DNA of 64,000 nt from Prevotella sp. (lineage in GTDB: Bacteria > Bacteroidota > Bacteroidia > Bacteroidales > Bacteroidaceae): positions 50,991-114,990 of the forward strand of contig JAEEXN010000002.1 of the NCBI GenBank assembly GCA_016291595.1. Direction: 5' to 3'. The notes below the pieces were generated by a model. The model was not told the DNA's origin. It did no database searches and worked only from the letters and a program-made list of their open reading frames with translations. Within the stretch, counting starts at the first letter, position 1; the number at the start of each line of letters is the position of its first letter. A program made the translations under genes and the position numbers. Below are positions 49,592 to 59,361 of this stretch, piece after piece.

Positions 49592-51172
49592 TCACTTTTT
49601 AGTTTTACTAAGCAAACCTGTCTTTGTAACAGTAATCTGACCGCCATAATTGTGACCTAAAATATAGCCAGCGTCCATACCGAAAGCGGCACGCACGCGC
49701 CATCCTTTCGCCATGCGATAGGCTGCTTCGGCCATCACGCTTACGTTGTGATGGCGTTTTGTATAGGGTTGGTCGTATGTTCCGAAACCCTCTTGCCAGG
49801 TTGCCAGCAGCCGATACGAGAGATTGTTGAGCGGCTCGCCAGCAACTCCTAGGTGGAAAGCCATGAAGCGGTTATTCTCAAAGCTGATCTTACCGTCGGA
49901 ATTATAGAGCGGTGATCGGTATAACGGATTACCTATTGCCTGCCCCCAGTGCTGCCAACCGGTATAGATGTAATGATTGTAATAGTTGTCCATACCGCTA
50001 ATATGGTCAGGGAAAGCCTGCGTATGATCGTGATAGGTTGGACCGCTCTGATAACGGGTGTAGATGTATTCCACCACTATATCGCGCAGCCACTCACCGT
50101 ATTTCAGGTTCAGTTCCATACCCAGCATCATGTCTTTCAGATCGTATAGGAAATAACGTCGGTCTTTCTCGATGTTCCATTCCTCACCCGTTCCGTAACC
50201 ATTATAGTCAAGCTGCAGCATCGAGGAATGGTCCTCGAAATACTTGTCGGCATAAAGGCCCAACCGCCAGGTGTCGGAGTTGTAGTTCAATCGCATGAGC
50301 CAGCTGCCCAGCAGGTTACCCTCCGCATTCTGATAGGCTGTACCTTTCTCCGGTGCATCAGAACCTCCAGGCAGGAATGCCTTCCACATACCACTCAGCC
50401 CGCTGTTACCTTTATAAACTCTCGTCTCACCTCCCACCTTATTATAACCGTAGCCTCCAAACGTTGACGCCATTTCGAGTCCTAATTCTACAGAAAATGG
50501 GAAGAAGTTCTCATCTTTTCCAATGCGCAGATAGCCAGCCTTGCTGTGAAAAAGCGCATCTTCGGAGTATTTGCCCTCCTGATGAGTGAAATCTTTCTGC
50601 CAATTATCATCGGTAAACTTGCCATAGGCCACATGCCCCTTCATCTGCACCCAACCGTCAAAAAAAGGTAAAGCCCAATAGTCCTCCAGCCCCAATCGTA
50701 CCTGGGGGACGGGTCTGGCATTGATACCCAACGTCTGTGATCCGCTGCTCAGTTGGTTGTTTTTCAACTGCATAGGCAATTCCTTGCTTCCCACTAGCAG
50801 TGTTCCATGCAGCCATCGCAACTCAGCAAATGCCTGATGGATGATAGGATTTGCAGTATGGTGGTAGGTGCCGACGATGTCAAGACCATAGCCGATGCCC
50901 CAGTGGCGCAATGAATCCTGCTGTAATGGTCTCACCAAGCCAGCCCTCAGATAGCCGTTTGTATTCTCAAGCGAACTAAGTCCGTAGCGGTTGGCGTTGA
51001 GCCAGAGCGGCGTTTTACCTTCAGCGACAGACGCCTGAGCCTCAACAAGGTAGGTGAGTCCTTCCAAAGGACGCATGTTTCCCGCTTCTTCCTCGTTTCC
51101 CAAGGTTGTCTGTGCAACACTTGAGAGCGTTGCCGAGAGAAAAACGGAGATAAAAAACACTTTATGTATCAT
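49592..51172 (-). CDS. Wzi-family capsule assembly outer-membrane protein
   Basis: Signal peptide; EAQASVAEGKTPLWLNANRYGLSSLENTNGYLRAGL; barrel repeats; GSKELPMQLKNNQLSSGSQTLGINARPVPQVRLGLEDYWALPFF. Confidence 0.82.
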   Translation of the reverse strand: MIHKVFFISVFLSATLSSVAQTTLGNEEEAGNMRPLEGLTYLVEAQASVAEGKTPLWLNANRYGLSSLENTNGYLRAGLVRPLQQDSLRHWGIGYGLDIVGTYHHTANPIIHQAFAELRWLHGTLLVGSKELPMQLKNNQLSSGSQTLGINARPVPQVRLGLEDYWALPFFDGWVQMKGHVAYGKFTDDNWQKDFTHQEGKYSEDALFHSKAGYLRIGKDENFFPFSVELGLEMASTFGGYGYNKVGGETRVYKGNSGLSGMWKAFLPGGSDAPEKGTAYQNAEGNLLGSWLMRLNYNSDTWRLGLYADKYFEDHSSMLQLDYNGYGTGEEWNIEKDRRYFLYDLKDMMLGMELNLKYGEWLRDIVVEYIYTRYQSGPTYHDHTQAFPDHISGMDNYYNHYIYTGWQHWGQAIGNPLYRSPLYNSDGKISFENNRFMAFHLGVAGEPLNNLSYRLLATWQEGFGTYDQPYTKRHHNVSVMAEAAYRMAKGWRVRAAFGMDAGYILGHNYGGQITVTKTGLLSKTKK

Positions 51173-51182
51173 TGAATCTTTA

Positions 51183-52286
51183 TTAAATCGCAAAACTATT
51201 CACTGCATGGATTACCTGTTCCGCCTCCTCTGCTGTCATAGCCGGACTGATGGGCAGACTGAGTTCCTCACGACTGATGCGCTCTGTTATAGGCAGTTCA
51301 AGACCACTATATGCAGCATAGCACTGTTGACGGTGTGGCGGAATGGGATAATGGATGAGCGTCTCGACACCTTGTGACGACAAGTGCTGCTGCAACTGGT
51401 CACGATAAGGGCACAACACAGGAAACAAATGCCACACATTCATCTCCTTCGGCATCTCTGCGGGCAACGTAACGAGTGGATTCTTAATGGCAGCGGAGTA
51501 TCTGCGTGCAATGTCCCAGCGCCGCTCGTTATCTGCGTCCAGATGTTTTAGCTTGACAGAAAGCACAGCAGCCTGCATCTCATCCATGCGCGAGTTGCGC
51601 CCGCAGTAGTTGAAGACATATTTTCTATGCGAGCCATAGTTTCCCAATGAACGCACCACCTCTGCCAGTTCGGCATCATCAGTAGTCACAGCTCCGGCAT
51701 CTCCCATAGCTCCGAGATTCTTTCCGGGATAGAAGCTATGACCGGCAGCATGACCCAGACTTCCCGTAAGCCTGTCTCTGAAGCGGCACCCGTGAGCTTG
51801 CGCATTATCCTCGACGAGCAGCAAGTTGTGCTTCCGGCAGAGTTCCCCTACCCTCTCAGTGTATGCACAGCGGCCATACAGATGAACTATCATCACAGAA
51901 CGCGTACGGGGAGTAAGATGTTGCTCTATCAGCATGTCGTCAATCTCAAGCGTATCAGCCCGTGGTTCCACCAGCACCGGTACAAGTTGGTTCTCTGTGA
52001 TGGCTAAGATTGACGCTATGTAGGTATTGGCCGGAACGATAACCTCATCGCCAGGATGCATCATTCCCATCTCAATATAGGCACGGTAAATGAGCGTTAG
52101 CGCATCGAGCCCGTTGCCAACACCAATGCAATGGCGGCTGCCGATGTAAGAGGCATAAGTCTGTTCAAACCTTTTCACCTCCTCGCCCAGCAGATACCAC
52201 CCTGAGGAAGCCACACGGCACACGGCCTCGCGCAGCTCCTCACCATGCATGGCATTTACTTTTTGCAGATCCAGGAATCTAATCAT
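51183..52286 (-). CDS. DegT/DnrJ/EryC1 sugar aminotransferase (FdtB/QdtB-like)
   Basis: MIRFLDLQKVNAMHGEELREAV; GVGNGLDALTLIYRAYIEMG; HSFYPGKNLGAMGDAGAVTT. Confidence 0.88.
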   Translation of the reverse strand: MIRFLDLQKVNAMHGEELREAVCRVASSGWYLLGEEVKRFEQTYASYIGSRHCIGVGNGLDALTLIYRAYIEMGMMHPGDEVIVPANTYIASILAITENQLVPVLVEPRADTLEIDDMLIEQHLTPRTRSVMIVHLYGRCAYTERVGELCRKHNLLLVEDNAQAHGCRFRDRLTGSLGHAAGHSFYPGKNLGAMGDAGAVTTDDAELAEVVRSLGNYGSHRKYVFNYCGRNSRMDEMQAAVLSVKLKHLDADNERRWDIARRYSAAIKNPLVTLPAEMPKEMNVWHLFPVLCPYRDQLQQHLSSQGVETLIHYPIPPHRQQCYAAYSGLELPITERISREELSLPISPAMTAEEAEQVIHAVNSFAI

Positions 52287-52377
52287 CCGGTTCCTCGTTT
52301 TTATTATCTAACGTTCGCGCGCGAGAATTATTGTGTAGCGGTTTCATGAGATAAAATCAACAAAACTAAAACAATAG

Positions 52378-52440
52378 GGATTTTCCCCTCCCACTTTAGG
52401 GAAAATCCTTTTGGAGGGTCATTTTTTTGTTGTTTCTTTG
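52378..52440 (+). promoter_or_regulatory. Inverted repeat adjacent to a putative promoter
   Basis: GGATTTTCCC-CTCCCACTTTA-GGGAAAATCC (52378-52408), then TTTG (52410-52413), 19 nt, TTTCTTTG (52433-52440). Confidence 0.5.
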
Positions 52441-52481
52441 CATCGTAAACAAGAATGTATAACTTAAAAAACATAACGATT

Positions 52482-53633
52482 ATGAAGAAGTTTATCCTTG
52501 CCTTGACAGCACTGTTGACCATGACAGTATCGGCCAACGCCATGAGTTACGAACAGGCACGTGAACAAGCTCTTTTCCTCACGGATAAGATGGCGTATGA
52601 GCTGAACCTAACAGAAGATCAGTATGAGGCTGCATACGAAATCAACCTCGACTATCTGATGAGTATCAACAACTACGACGACCTGTATGGATTGTACTGG
52701 GAGCGCCGTAATATGGATTTGAGCTATATTTTGCTCGACTGGCAGTATCGTGCATACTGCGCCGCCAGCTACTTCTACCGTCCTCTCTACTGGGATCGTG
52801 GCTACTGGCACTTCGGTATCTATGCACGCTATCCGCACCGCACCTATTTCTACTTCGGACGTCCCCACTTCTACGTTACCTATCGTGGCGGCCACAGCTG
52901 GCACATGAATGGCGGACGCAGCTGGTATAACGGACGCAGCTGGGGTATGGCACACCGCAATGTATCTGGCGGACGTGGTTTCGGAATGCGCAACGGTTTC
53001 GACCGTGGTGACTACAGAAATGGTGCCCGTGGAATAGTACACAACGACAGAGGCATTGGTTCACGTGGTAACGGCCGTAGCATTGAGAACCGCGGTAGCA
53101 TGAACCGTGGAGGATTCGGCAACAGCCGCAGCATTGAGAACCGTGGAGGCAACATCAACCGCAACATGGAGCGTGGCGGCAGCATGGAGCGCAGTGGCAG
53201 CCGTAGCATTGAGCATCGTGGTGGTGTAGGTAGTCATAGCATGGAGCGTGGCAGTGTTGGCAGTCACAGCATAGACCGTGGAAACAGCAGTATCAACCGC
53301 AGTGGCAGTTCGTTTGGAGGTGGTCGCAGCAGTTCGATGGGTTCCAGCCGTAGCAGTTCGATGGGTTCCAACCACAACAATTTCTCGGCTCCCAGCCACA
53401 GCAGTTTCGGCAGAAGCTCCGCTCGCCAGAGCAGCACTCGCGCCACATCACCCAGCCGCAGCAGCTTTTCTGCCCCCAGCCGTAGCAGCTCGCACAGCAT
53501 GTCGGCTCCCAGCCGCAGCTTCTCACCCAGCCGCTCGTCTAGCTCGAGCATAGGTTCACGCAGTGGCGGTGGCTCTCACGGAGGTTCACACGGTGGTGGT
53601 CATGGCGGAGGTCACTTCGGTGGTCGTAGATAA
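52482..53633 (+). CDS. Secreted low-complexity Ser/Gly/Arg/Asn-rich protein
   Basis: Signal peptide MKKFILALTALLTMTVSANA; Tyr/Trp-rich N-terminal domain; repeats such as SRSIENRGG, SMERG, SRSSSMGS; GGSHGGGHGGGHFGGRR end. Confidence 0.8.
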   Translation: MKKFILALTALLTMTVSANAMSYEQAREQALFLTDKMAYELNLTEDQYEAAYEINLDYLMSINNYDDLYGLYWERRNMDLSYILLDWQYRAYCAASYFYRPLYWDRGYWHFGIYARYPHRTYFYFGRPHFYVTYRGGHSWHMNGGRSWYNGRSWGMAHRNVSGGRGFGMRNGFDRGDYRNGARGIVHNDRGIGSRGNGRSIENRGSMNRGGFGNSRSIENRGGNINRNMERGGSMERSGSRSIEHRGGVGSHSMERGSVGSHSIDRGNSSINRSGSSFGGGRSSSMGSSRSSSMGSNHNNFSAPSHSSFGRSSARQSSTRATSPSRSSFSAPSRSSSHSMSAPSRSFSPSRSSSSSIGSRSGGGSHGGSHGGGHGGGHFGGRR

Positions 53634-53674
53634 GAAAATGATTTGTTTTGAGTTAGGTTATGAGAAATGGATGA

Positions 53675-53715
53675 GGAGTTAGAAGTTAGGAAACGATCTT
53701 CTAACTCCTAACTTT
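53675..53715. terminator. Terminator between convergent genes
   Basis: GGAGTTAGAAG...CTTCTAACTCC followed by TAACTTTTT. Confidence 0.75.
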
Positions 53716-54231
53716 TTACTTCTCATCCAACACAAGTGTCCGACATTCGGCGTTCGTCATACGCGGAATTTCGGGCATTGTTTTTTGGTAGTAGACCGCC
53801 TGGATGGCCTTATTGATAATACCGTGCCCCACAGCCAGAACTGTCTGGTTGGGAAAACGGTTGCGGACGAATGTCAGAAAATCAGCGGCACGGTGCTTCA
53901 AAGCATCCAGACTTTCCACATTCTCGGGAAAGGCGAGTCCCTTCAGGTCGGGAATATAGCGGCCGGTGAAATCGCCCCAGTCGCGCTCTCGCAGCAACGG
54001 AGTCTGCACCACCTCTTTTCCATGAGCACGGGCAATGATAGCACAAGTGTCTAACGAGCGTTTCAAGTCGCTGGACACAAATGCATCTATATGCTCATCA
54101 GCAAACCTGTTACGCAGCATCTCAGCCTGTCTCACTCCTTCTGAAGTCAGCATTCCCTGTGTCTGACCTTGCATCATTTGGTTGACATTATCTACGGTTT
54201 CGCCATGCCTCGCCAGAATCAATTTCGTCAT
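53716..54231 (-). CDS. Histidine phosphatase (phosphoglycerate mutase-like) family protein
   Basis: MTKLILARHGETVDNVNQMMQGQTQGMLTSEG; VSSDLKRSLDTC; AVGHGIINKA. Confidence 0.9.
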   Translation of the reverse strand: MTKLILARHGETVDNVNQMMQGQTQGMLTSEGVRQAEMLRNRFADEHIDAFVSSDLKRSLDTCAIIARAHGKEVVQTPLLRERDWGDFTGRYIPDLKGLAFPENVESLDALKHRAADFLTFVRNRFPNQTVLAVGHGIINKAIQAVYYQKTMPEIPRMTNAECRTLVLDEK

Positions 54232-54374
54232 AAAAATTCATTTTATATTATGCCTCATTCTGCTACGTAGAACCCTCGAAAAATCTGTTCTACAAACACA
54301 TGTAAATTTTTTCTTGCAAAATTACACAATTTCCACAATTTTTTATTATCTTTGCTACCAAAACTATAATACAT

Positions 54375-55418
54375 ATGAAAAGATATCTCCTTTTGACGGC
54401 ATTATTACTCCTATTAGGACTGACTGCCTCCGCACAGAAAAAATACTCGGTATACGGAGTTGGGTTCTACAATCAGGAAAATCTCTTCGACACTTGCCAT
54501 GACGAAGGGAAGAATGACTATGAATACCTCCCTACGGGTACAAATAGATGGAGTGAGTTGAAATACACTCACAAGTTAAGAAACATGGCCCGTGTTTTGT
54601 CAGAAATGGGTACCGACGTGCTCCCCGATGTGGGATGTGCGGTGATAGGCCTTTCAGAGGTTGAGAACGCCAGAGTTCTTGACGACCTGACAGCACAGGA
54701 GCCTCTCAAGGCGCGCGGTATTAAATATGTGCATATCGAAGGTCCCGACCGCCGTGGTGTTGACTGTGCCATGCTCTATAATCCGGCATTATTTACCGTC
54801 GACAGCGTCACGCTGTTCCCGTATGTACAGGAATTGGAAAAAGACAGCACACATCTGACCCGTGGTTTTCTCACTGTCAGAGGAAGGATGGCTGGTGAGT
54901 CGATTGTCATTATTGTATGTCACTGGCCCAGCCGCTTCAGCGGTTCGTTCTATCGTGAGTCGGCAGCCAGACAGGTAAAGGTCATCAAAGACAACCTGCT
55001 CGCTGAGGATCCAACGCGTAAGATTTTTGTGATGGGCGACCTGAACGACGATCCTATGAACAAGAGTATGACCGACTATCTGTTGTGTAAGTCTGAGATT
55101 AAGGACACTCGCGACGGTGACATGTACAACCCATGGTACAACGTGCTGAAAAAAGGCAACGGAACCCTGATGTACAACGGCGCATGGAACCTGTTCGACC
55201 AGATTATCATGACTCCGAGCGCCATAGACCGTGAGGGCAACCGCGACTTCAGTACCTTGAAGTATTGGAAATGCCAGATTTTCTCACGCGACTATTTGTT
55301 CCAGTCGGAAGGAAAATATAAAGGAAGTCCGAAGCGCACCCATGCAGGCGGCGTATGGCTCGACGGCTATAGCGACCACCTGCCAACAATCATTTATCTG
55401 GTAAAAGAACAGAATTAA
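54375..55418 (+). CDS. Secreted endonuclease/exonuclease/phosphatase family protein
   Basis: Signal peptide; FYNQENLFD, GLSEVEN, IVCHWPSR, VMGDLNDDP, FDQIIM, GYSDHLP EEP motifs. Confidence 0.9.
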   Translation: MKRYLLLTALLLLLGLTASAQKKYSVYGVGFYNQENLFDTCHDEGKNDYEYLPTGTNRWSELKYTHKLRNMARVLSEMGTDVLPDVGCAVIGLSEVENARVLDDLTAQEPLKARGIKYVHIEGPDRRGVDCAMLYNPALFTVDSVTLFPYVQELEKDSTHLTRGFLTVRGRMAGESIVIIVCHWPSRFSGSFYRESAARQVKVIKDNLLAEDPTRKIFVMGDLNDDPMNKSMTDYLLCKSEIKDTRDGDMYNPWYNVLKKGNGTLMYNGAWNLFDQIIMTPSAIDREGNRDFSTLKYWKCQIFSRDYLFQSEGKYKGSPKRTHAGGVWLDGYSDHLPTIIYLVKEQN

Positions 55419-55429
55419 AATACATTAGC

Positions 55430-56053
55430 ATGACTATTATTGGAATTGCAGGCGGTACCGGTTCTGGCAAAACCACCGTCGTCAAGAAAATTGTCCAAGC
55501 ACTGCCTCCCCACTATGTAGCAGTTGTGCCTCTGGACTCTTACTACAACGATACTTCACACATGACAGAAGAGGAGCGTCGCCATATTAATTTCGACCAT
55601 CCCGATGCTTTCGACTGGAAACTGTTGGTGAAGCATATACAACAATTAAGAAACAACGAGGCTATCGAGCAGCCCACTTATTCTTATATATTAAGTAACC
55701 GACTGCCCGAGACAGTGCATGTAGAGCCTAAGCCTGTCATCATTATCGAAGGTATCATGACGCTCATCAACAAGAAACTGCGCGACGTGATGGACCTGAA
55801 GATATTTGTCGACACCGACTCCGACGAGCGGCTCATCCGAAACATCCAGCGTGATGTGGTGGAGAGAGGACGTACGGTAGATATGGTTATTCAGCGATAT
55901 CTGGATATCCTGAAGCCCATGCACGAGCAGTTTATCGAGCCGACTAAGAAATATGCTGACCTGATTATCCCTCAGGGCGGAGAGAATCTGAAAGGCATTG
56001 GTATTCTGTGCAAGTATATCGAGGGACTAGTTCCCGTGGAGGACCGACTATGA
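55430..56053 (+). CDS. udk: Uridine kinase
   Basis: MTIIGIAGGTGSGKTTVVKKIV; VVPLDSYYND; INFDHPDAFDW; IIIEGIMTL. Confidence 0.93.
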   Translation: MTIIGIAGGTGSGKTTVVKKIVQALPPHYVAVVPLDSYYNDTSHMTEEERRHINFDHPDAFDWKLLVKHIQQLRNNEAIEQPTYSYILSNRLPETVHVEPKPVIIIEGIMTLINKKLRDVMDLKIFVDTDSDERLIRNIQRDVVERGRTVDMVIQRYLDILKPMHEQFIEPTKKYADLIIPQGGENLKGIGILCKYIEGLVPVEDRL

Positions 56054-56751
56054 AGATTTTCCAGAGTTCTCTGTTTAGGGCTCTCTGCGCTATTATCGTA
56101 GGTGCCCTGTTGCTGAAGTACCGTGAGGAGACCGTCACTTGGATTACAATCCTCATTGGTGTGCTCTTCCTATTGTCGGGTATCGTGTCGGTAGTGGCCT
56201 ATTTCACCGCGCGAAAGCGTATGACCGATGTCGAGGTCTTCGACGCGGAAGGGAACCAAATAGCCGGCGGTTCCCCCACATTTCCTATTGTAGGCTTTGG
56301 AAGTATCATCCTCGGTCTGATTCTGGCCCTGAATCCGCACATGTTCATCAATACCCTGATGTACATTCTGGCAGGCGTGCTCATCCTCGGAGCCATCAAC
56401 CAGTATGCATCGCTTGCCAAAGTACGCCGCTACGGGCATCTTCCCTTTGGTTACTGGATATGCCCGTCGCTCATTTTACTGGCTGGTGCTGTCATTATTC
56501 TCCGCCCCCAGTGGGTGGCCAGTGCTCCACTAGTCATTATTGGCGCATTCATGATTCTTTATGGAGTTGTGGAGTGCATCAATGCCCTCAAGATACACGC
56601 TGAGCGCAAGAAGATGGAACGCCAGCAGGCAGAGGCACTGCCCGAGGGAACAGCCGACGAAGGGGCTTCCACTGAGACGCCTGCCGCAGAAGAGCCTGCA
56701 ACTGAGACAACTGACAGCCAACAGAACACCACCGGGTCGTTCGGGATTTAA
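56050..56751 (+). CDS. DUF308-like membrane protein
   Basis: ATGA-coupled start; about six TMs; IVGFGSIILGLILALNPHMFINTLMYILAGVLILGAINQYASL. Confidence 0.7.
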   Translation: MKIFQSSLFRALCAIIVGALLLKYREETVTWITILIGVLFLLSGIVSVVAYFTARKRMTDVEVFDAEGNQIAGGSPTFPIVGFGSIILGLILALNPHMFINTLMYILAGVLILGAINQYASLAKVRRYGHLPFGYWICPSLILLAGAVIILRPQWVASAPLVIIGAFMILYGVVECINALKIHAERKKMERQQAEALPEGTADEGASTETPAAEEPATETTDSQQNTTGSFGI

Positions 56752-56781
56752 GAAAAATCATTAAAAAATAATCATAACACT

Positions 56782-59349
56782 ATGCAAAAGAAGCTGAAAT
56801 TAGCAGTGATAGCGCTTTGTTTCCCGCCTATGCTATTTGCACAGACCAACGAGACAGAGACGCAAAAGGCCAATACGCTAAGCGAATCGGCTTTCACATT
56901 CACAGAAGCACAGTTGGGAGAAGACGATGACATGTCGCAAAACGTGACGATTATCAACTCAGCCAGCAATGTCTATGCCGGACAAGTTGGTTTCCTATTC
57001 TCTCCTGTCCGCTTCCGCTATCGTGCGTTCAATCAGAAATACAATGATGTTTACATCAATGGTACTCCGATGAACGACATGGAGTCAGGCCAGTTCCGTT
57101 ACTCTTTGGTGGGTGGTCTGAACCAGCAGACAAGAACCGTGGAGTTTGCCCTGCCTTTCGAAAGCAACAACTTTGCCATGACTAACATGGGAGGCTCCAA
57201 CAACTACAACTTCCGAGCAGGAAGCATGGCTGCCGGACAACGCCTGACATTGAGCGCTGCCAACCGCAACTATACGTTACGCGCCATGTACACCTACGCC
57301 TCAGGATTCAACAGCAAGGGATGGGCCATTGCCGCGAACCTGACCTACCGGTGGGCTAATCGCGGCTATGTGGAAGGAACGTTCTATAATGCTCTTTCTT
57401 ATTTCTTTGCAGTTCAGAAGCAATGGAAAAACGGACACTCGCTCTCGCTCTCCACTTGGGGCAATCCTACAGAGCGCTCCACACAGGGAGCCTCTACCGA
57501 TGAGGCTTACTGGCTTGCCAATGACTATTACTACAACCCCTATTGGGGCTATCAGAACGGCCATAAGCGCAACTCGCGCGTAGTGAACGATTTCGCTCCG
57601 TCGGCTATCATGACATGGGATTGGGACATCAACAAGGACACCAAGCTCGTGACTTCTGTCTTCGGCAAGTACTCTTGGTATAAGAGCACCAAACTGAACT
57701 ACAACAATGCGGAGAACCCGCAGCCCGACTACTGGAAAAACTTGCCCAGCAGCTATTATCAGGTTTGGGTAAATCAAGACCAGATTATTCAGAGCAACGA
57801 CGAGACCGCTTTTGCTGACTGGACTCGAGCCTATAACTTCTGGACAGGCTCAAAAGCTAATCGCCAGATTAACTGGGACCGCCTCTACTGGTCCAACAAG
57901 CAGGCTGCCGCAACAGGTGCCGACGCACTCTATTATGTGCAGGCCAAGCACAACGACAACCTGACGTTCAACATTGCCACGACACTGACAACCAAGCCCA
58001 GCAAAAACTCCGTCCTGAACTTCGGCGTGAACTATGGCAACAACAAAGGCCACCATTATCAGACCATGGACGACCTGTTGGGAGGTAACTCGTTCCATAA
58101 TATCAACTCGTATGCGCTCGGAACATACTCTATTGACAACGACTATGTTCAATACGACCTCAACACCATGGGCATCAACCGCCAGGGAAAGCTTATCTAC
58201 GAGGGTGACGTATTCGGATACGATTATGATATCAACGTACAGAAAGGCCAGATGTGGAGCACCTATTCTATCAGCTCCAGCAAGCTGCACTGGATGATTG
58301 CCGGTAAGTTCGGAGGCACCAACATGTACCGCAAGGGTAACATGCGCAACGGTATGTTCCCAGAACTGTCTTATGGAAAGGGACTTTCAGCAGACTTCAC
58401 CGAGGGTGGTGGCAAGACCAGCCTTACCTTTATTCCCGGCCAAGGACAGAAAGTCTCCGTCGGTGTGGGATATGAGTGGCGTGCTCCGTTGGCTACTGCT
58501 GCTTTCGTATCTCCCGAGATGAACAACGACTTCGTGAAGGATCTGAAAAACGAGCGCGTACTCAGCAGTGAGTTCAGCTATCAGTTGCAGACTTCATGGC
58601 TGCGGGCCAGTCTCAATGCCTATTACAGCCGTCTGGACCATGTGACCGAGTGGCAGAACTTCTATTTCGACGACATCAACTCGTTCTCTTACGTCTCAAT
58701 GACAGGCATAGAGAAAGAATACTACGGTGTGGAATTGGGCTTGAGCTTCAAGCTGACCTCATTCCTCGACCTGAATGCCATTGGCACATGGAGCGAGGCG
58801 AAGAACACCAACAACGCCAACGTGCGCTATATGAGTTCCACCAAGCGTACCTATACTGACGACATCGTCATGAACAAAGGCATGCGCGAGGCCAGCACAC
58901 CGCTTACGGCTGCCAACATCGGCCTCAGCTACCACCAGAGCGGATGGTTCATCGACCTGAACGCCAACTATTACGACCGCATCTACCTCTCCTACTCGCC
59001 CAGCATGCGCTACCAGGGAACATTGACCACCATGGGTAATGTCGACAATGATGGAAACTTCATCGTGCCTGAGCAGTCGAAAGGCAAGGGCGGTCTCATG
59101 CTCGATGGCTCTATCGGCCGCAGTCTGCGTCTGAAGAAGGGCCGCACCCTCTCTATCAATTTCATGGTAACCAACATCCTGAACAACCAGAAGATCGTGA
59201 CAGGCGGCTACGAGCAGAGCCGAAGCGACTACACCGTGAAGGACGACGGAACCTTGAACAACATGCGAGTCTATCAGTTCTCGAAGAATCCGAAGAAATA
59301 CTACGTCTTCGGAGTCAACGGAATGTTGAACCTTTCTTACAGATTCTAA
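56782..59349 (+). CDS. TonB-dependent receptor-like outer-membrane protein
   Basis: Signal peptide; plug-like YNDVYINGTPMNDMESG; long beta-barrel; C-terminal YVFGVNGMLNLSYRF ending in Phe. Confidence 0.8.
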   Translation: MQKKLKLAVIALCFPPMLFAQTNETETQKANTLSESAFTFTEAQLGEDDDMSQNVTIINSASNVYAGQVGFLFSPVRFRYRAFNQKYNDVYINGTPMNDMESGQFRYSLVGGLNQQTRTVEFALPFESNNFAMTNMGGSNNYNFRAGSMAAGQRLTLSAANRNYTLRAMYTYASGFNSKGWAIAANLTYRWANRGYVEGTFYNALSYFFAVQKQWKNGHSLSLSTWGNPTERSTQGASTDEAYWLANDYYYNPYWGYQNGHKRNSRVVNDFAPSAIMTWDWDINKDTKLVTSVFGKYSWYKSTKLNYNNAENPQPDYWKNLPSSYYQVWVNQDQIIQSNDETAFADWTRAYNFWTGSKANRQINWDRLYWSNKQAAATGADALYYVQAKHNDNLTFNIATTLTTKPSKNSVLNFGVNYGNNKGHHYQTMDDLLGGNSFHNINSYALGTYSIDNDYVQYDLNTMGINRQGKLIYEGDVFGYDYDINVQKGQMWSTYSISSSKLHWMIAGKFGGTNMYRKGNMRNGMFPELSYGKGLSADFTEGGGKTSLTFIPGQGQKVSVGVGYEWRAPLATAAFVSPEMNNDFVKDLKNERVLSSEFSYQLQTSWLRASLNAYYSRLDHVTEWQNFYFDDINSFSYVSMTGIEKEYYGVELGLSFKLTSFLDLNAIGTWSEAKNTNNANVRYMSSTKRTYTDDIVMNKGMREASTPLTAANIGLSYHQSGWFIDLNANYYDRIYLSYSPSMRYQGTLTTMGNVDNDGNFIVPEQSKGKGGLMLDGSIGRSLRLKKGRTLSINFMVTNILNNQKIVTGGYEQSRSDYTVKDDGTLNNMRVYQFSKNPKKYYVFGVNGMLNLSYRF

Positions 59350-59361
59350 ATCCATACAGAT

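Noticed and set aside
52608-53551. Several ORFs on both strands inside the low-complexity gene
   Set aside because: Repetitive codon usage opens alternative frames; only the 52482 frame has a signal peptide and coherent domain.
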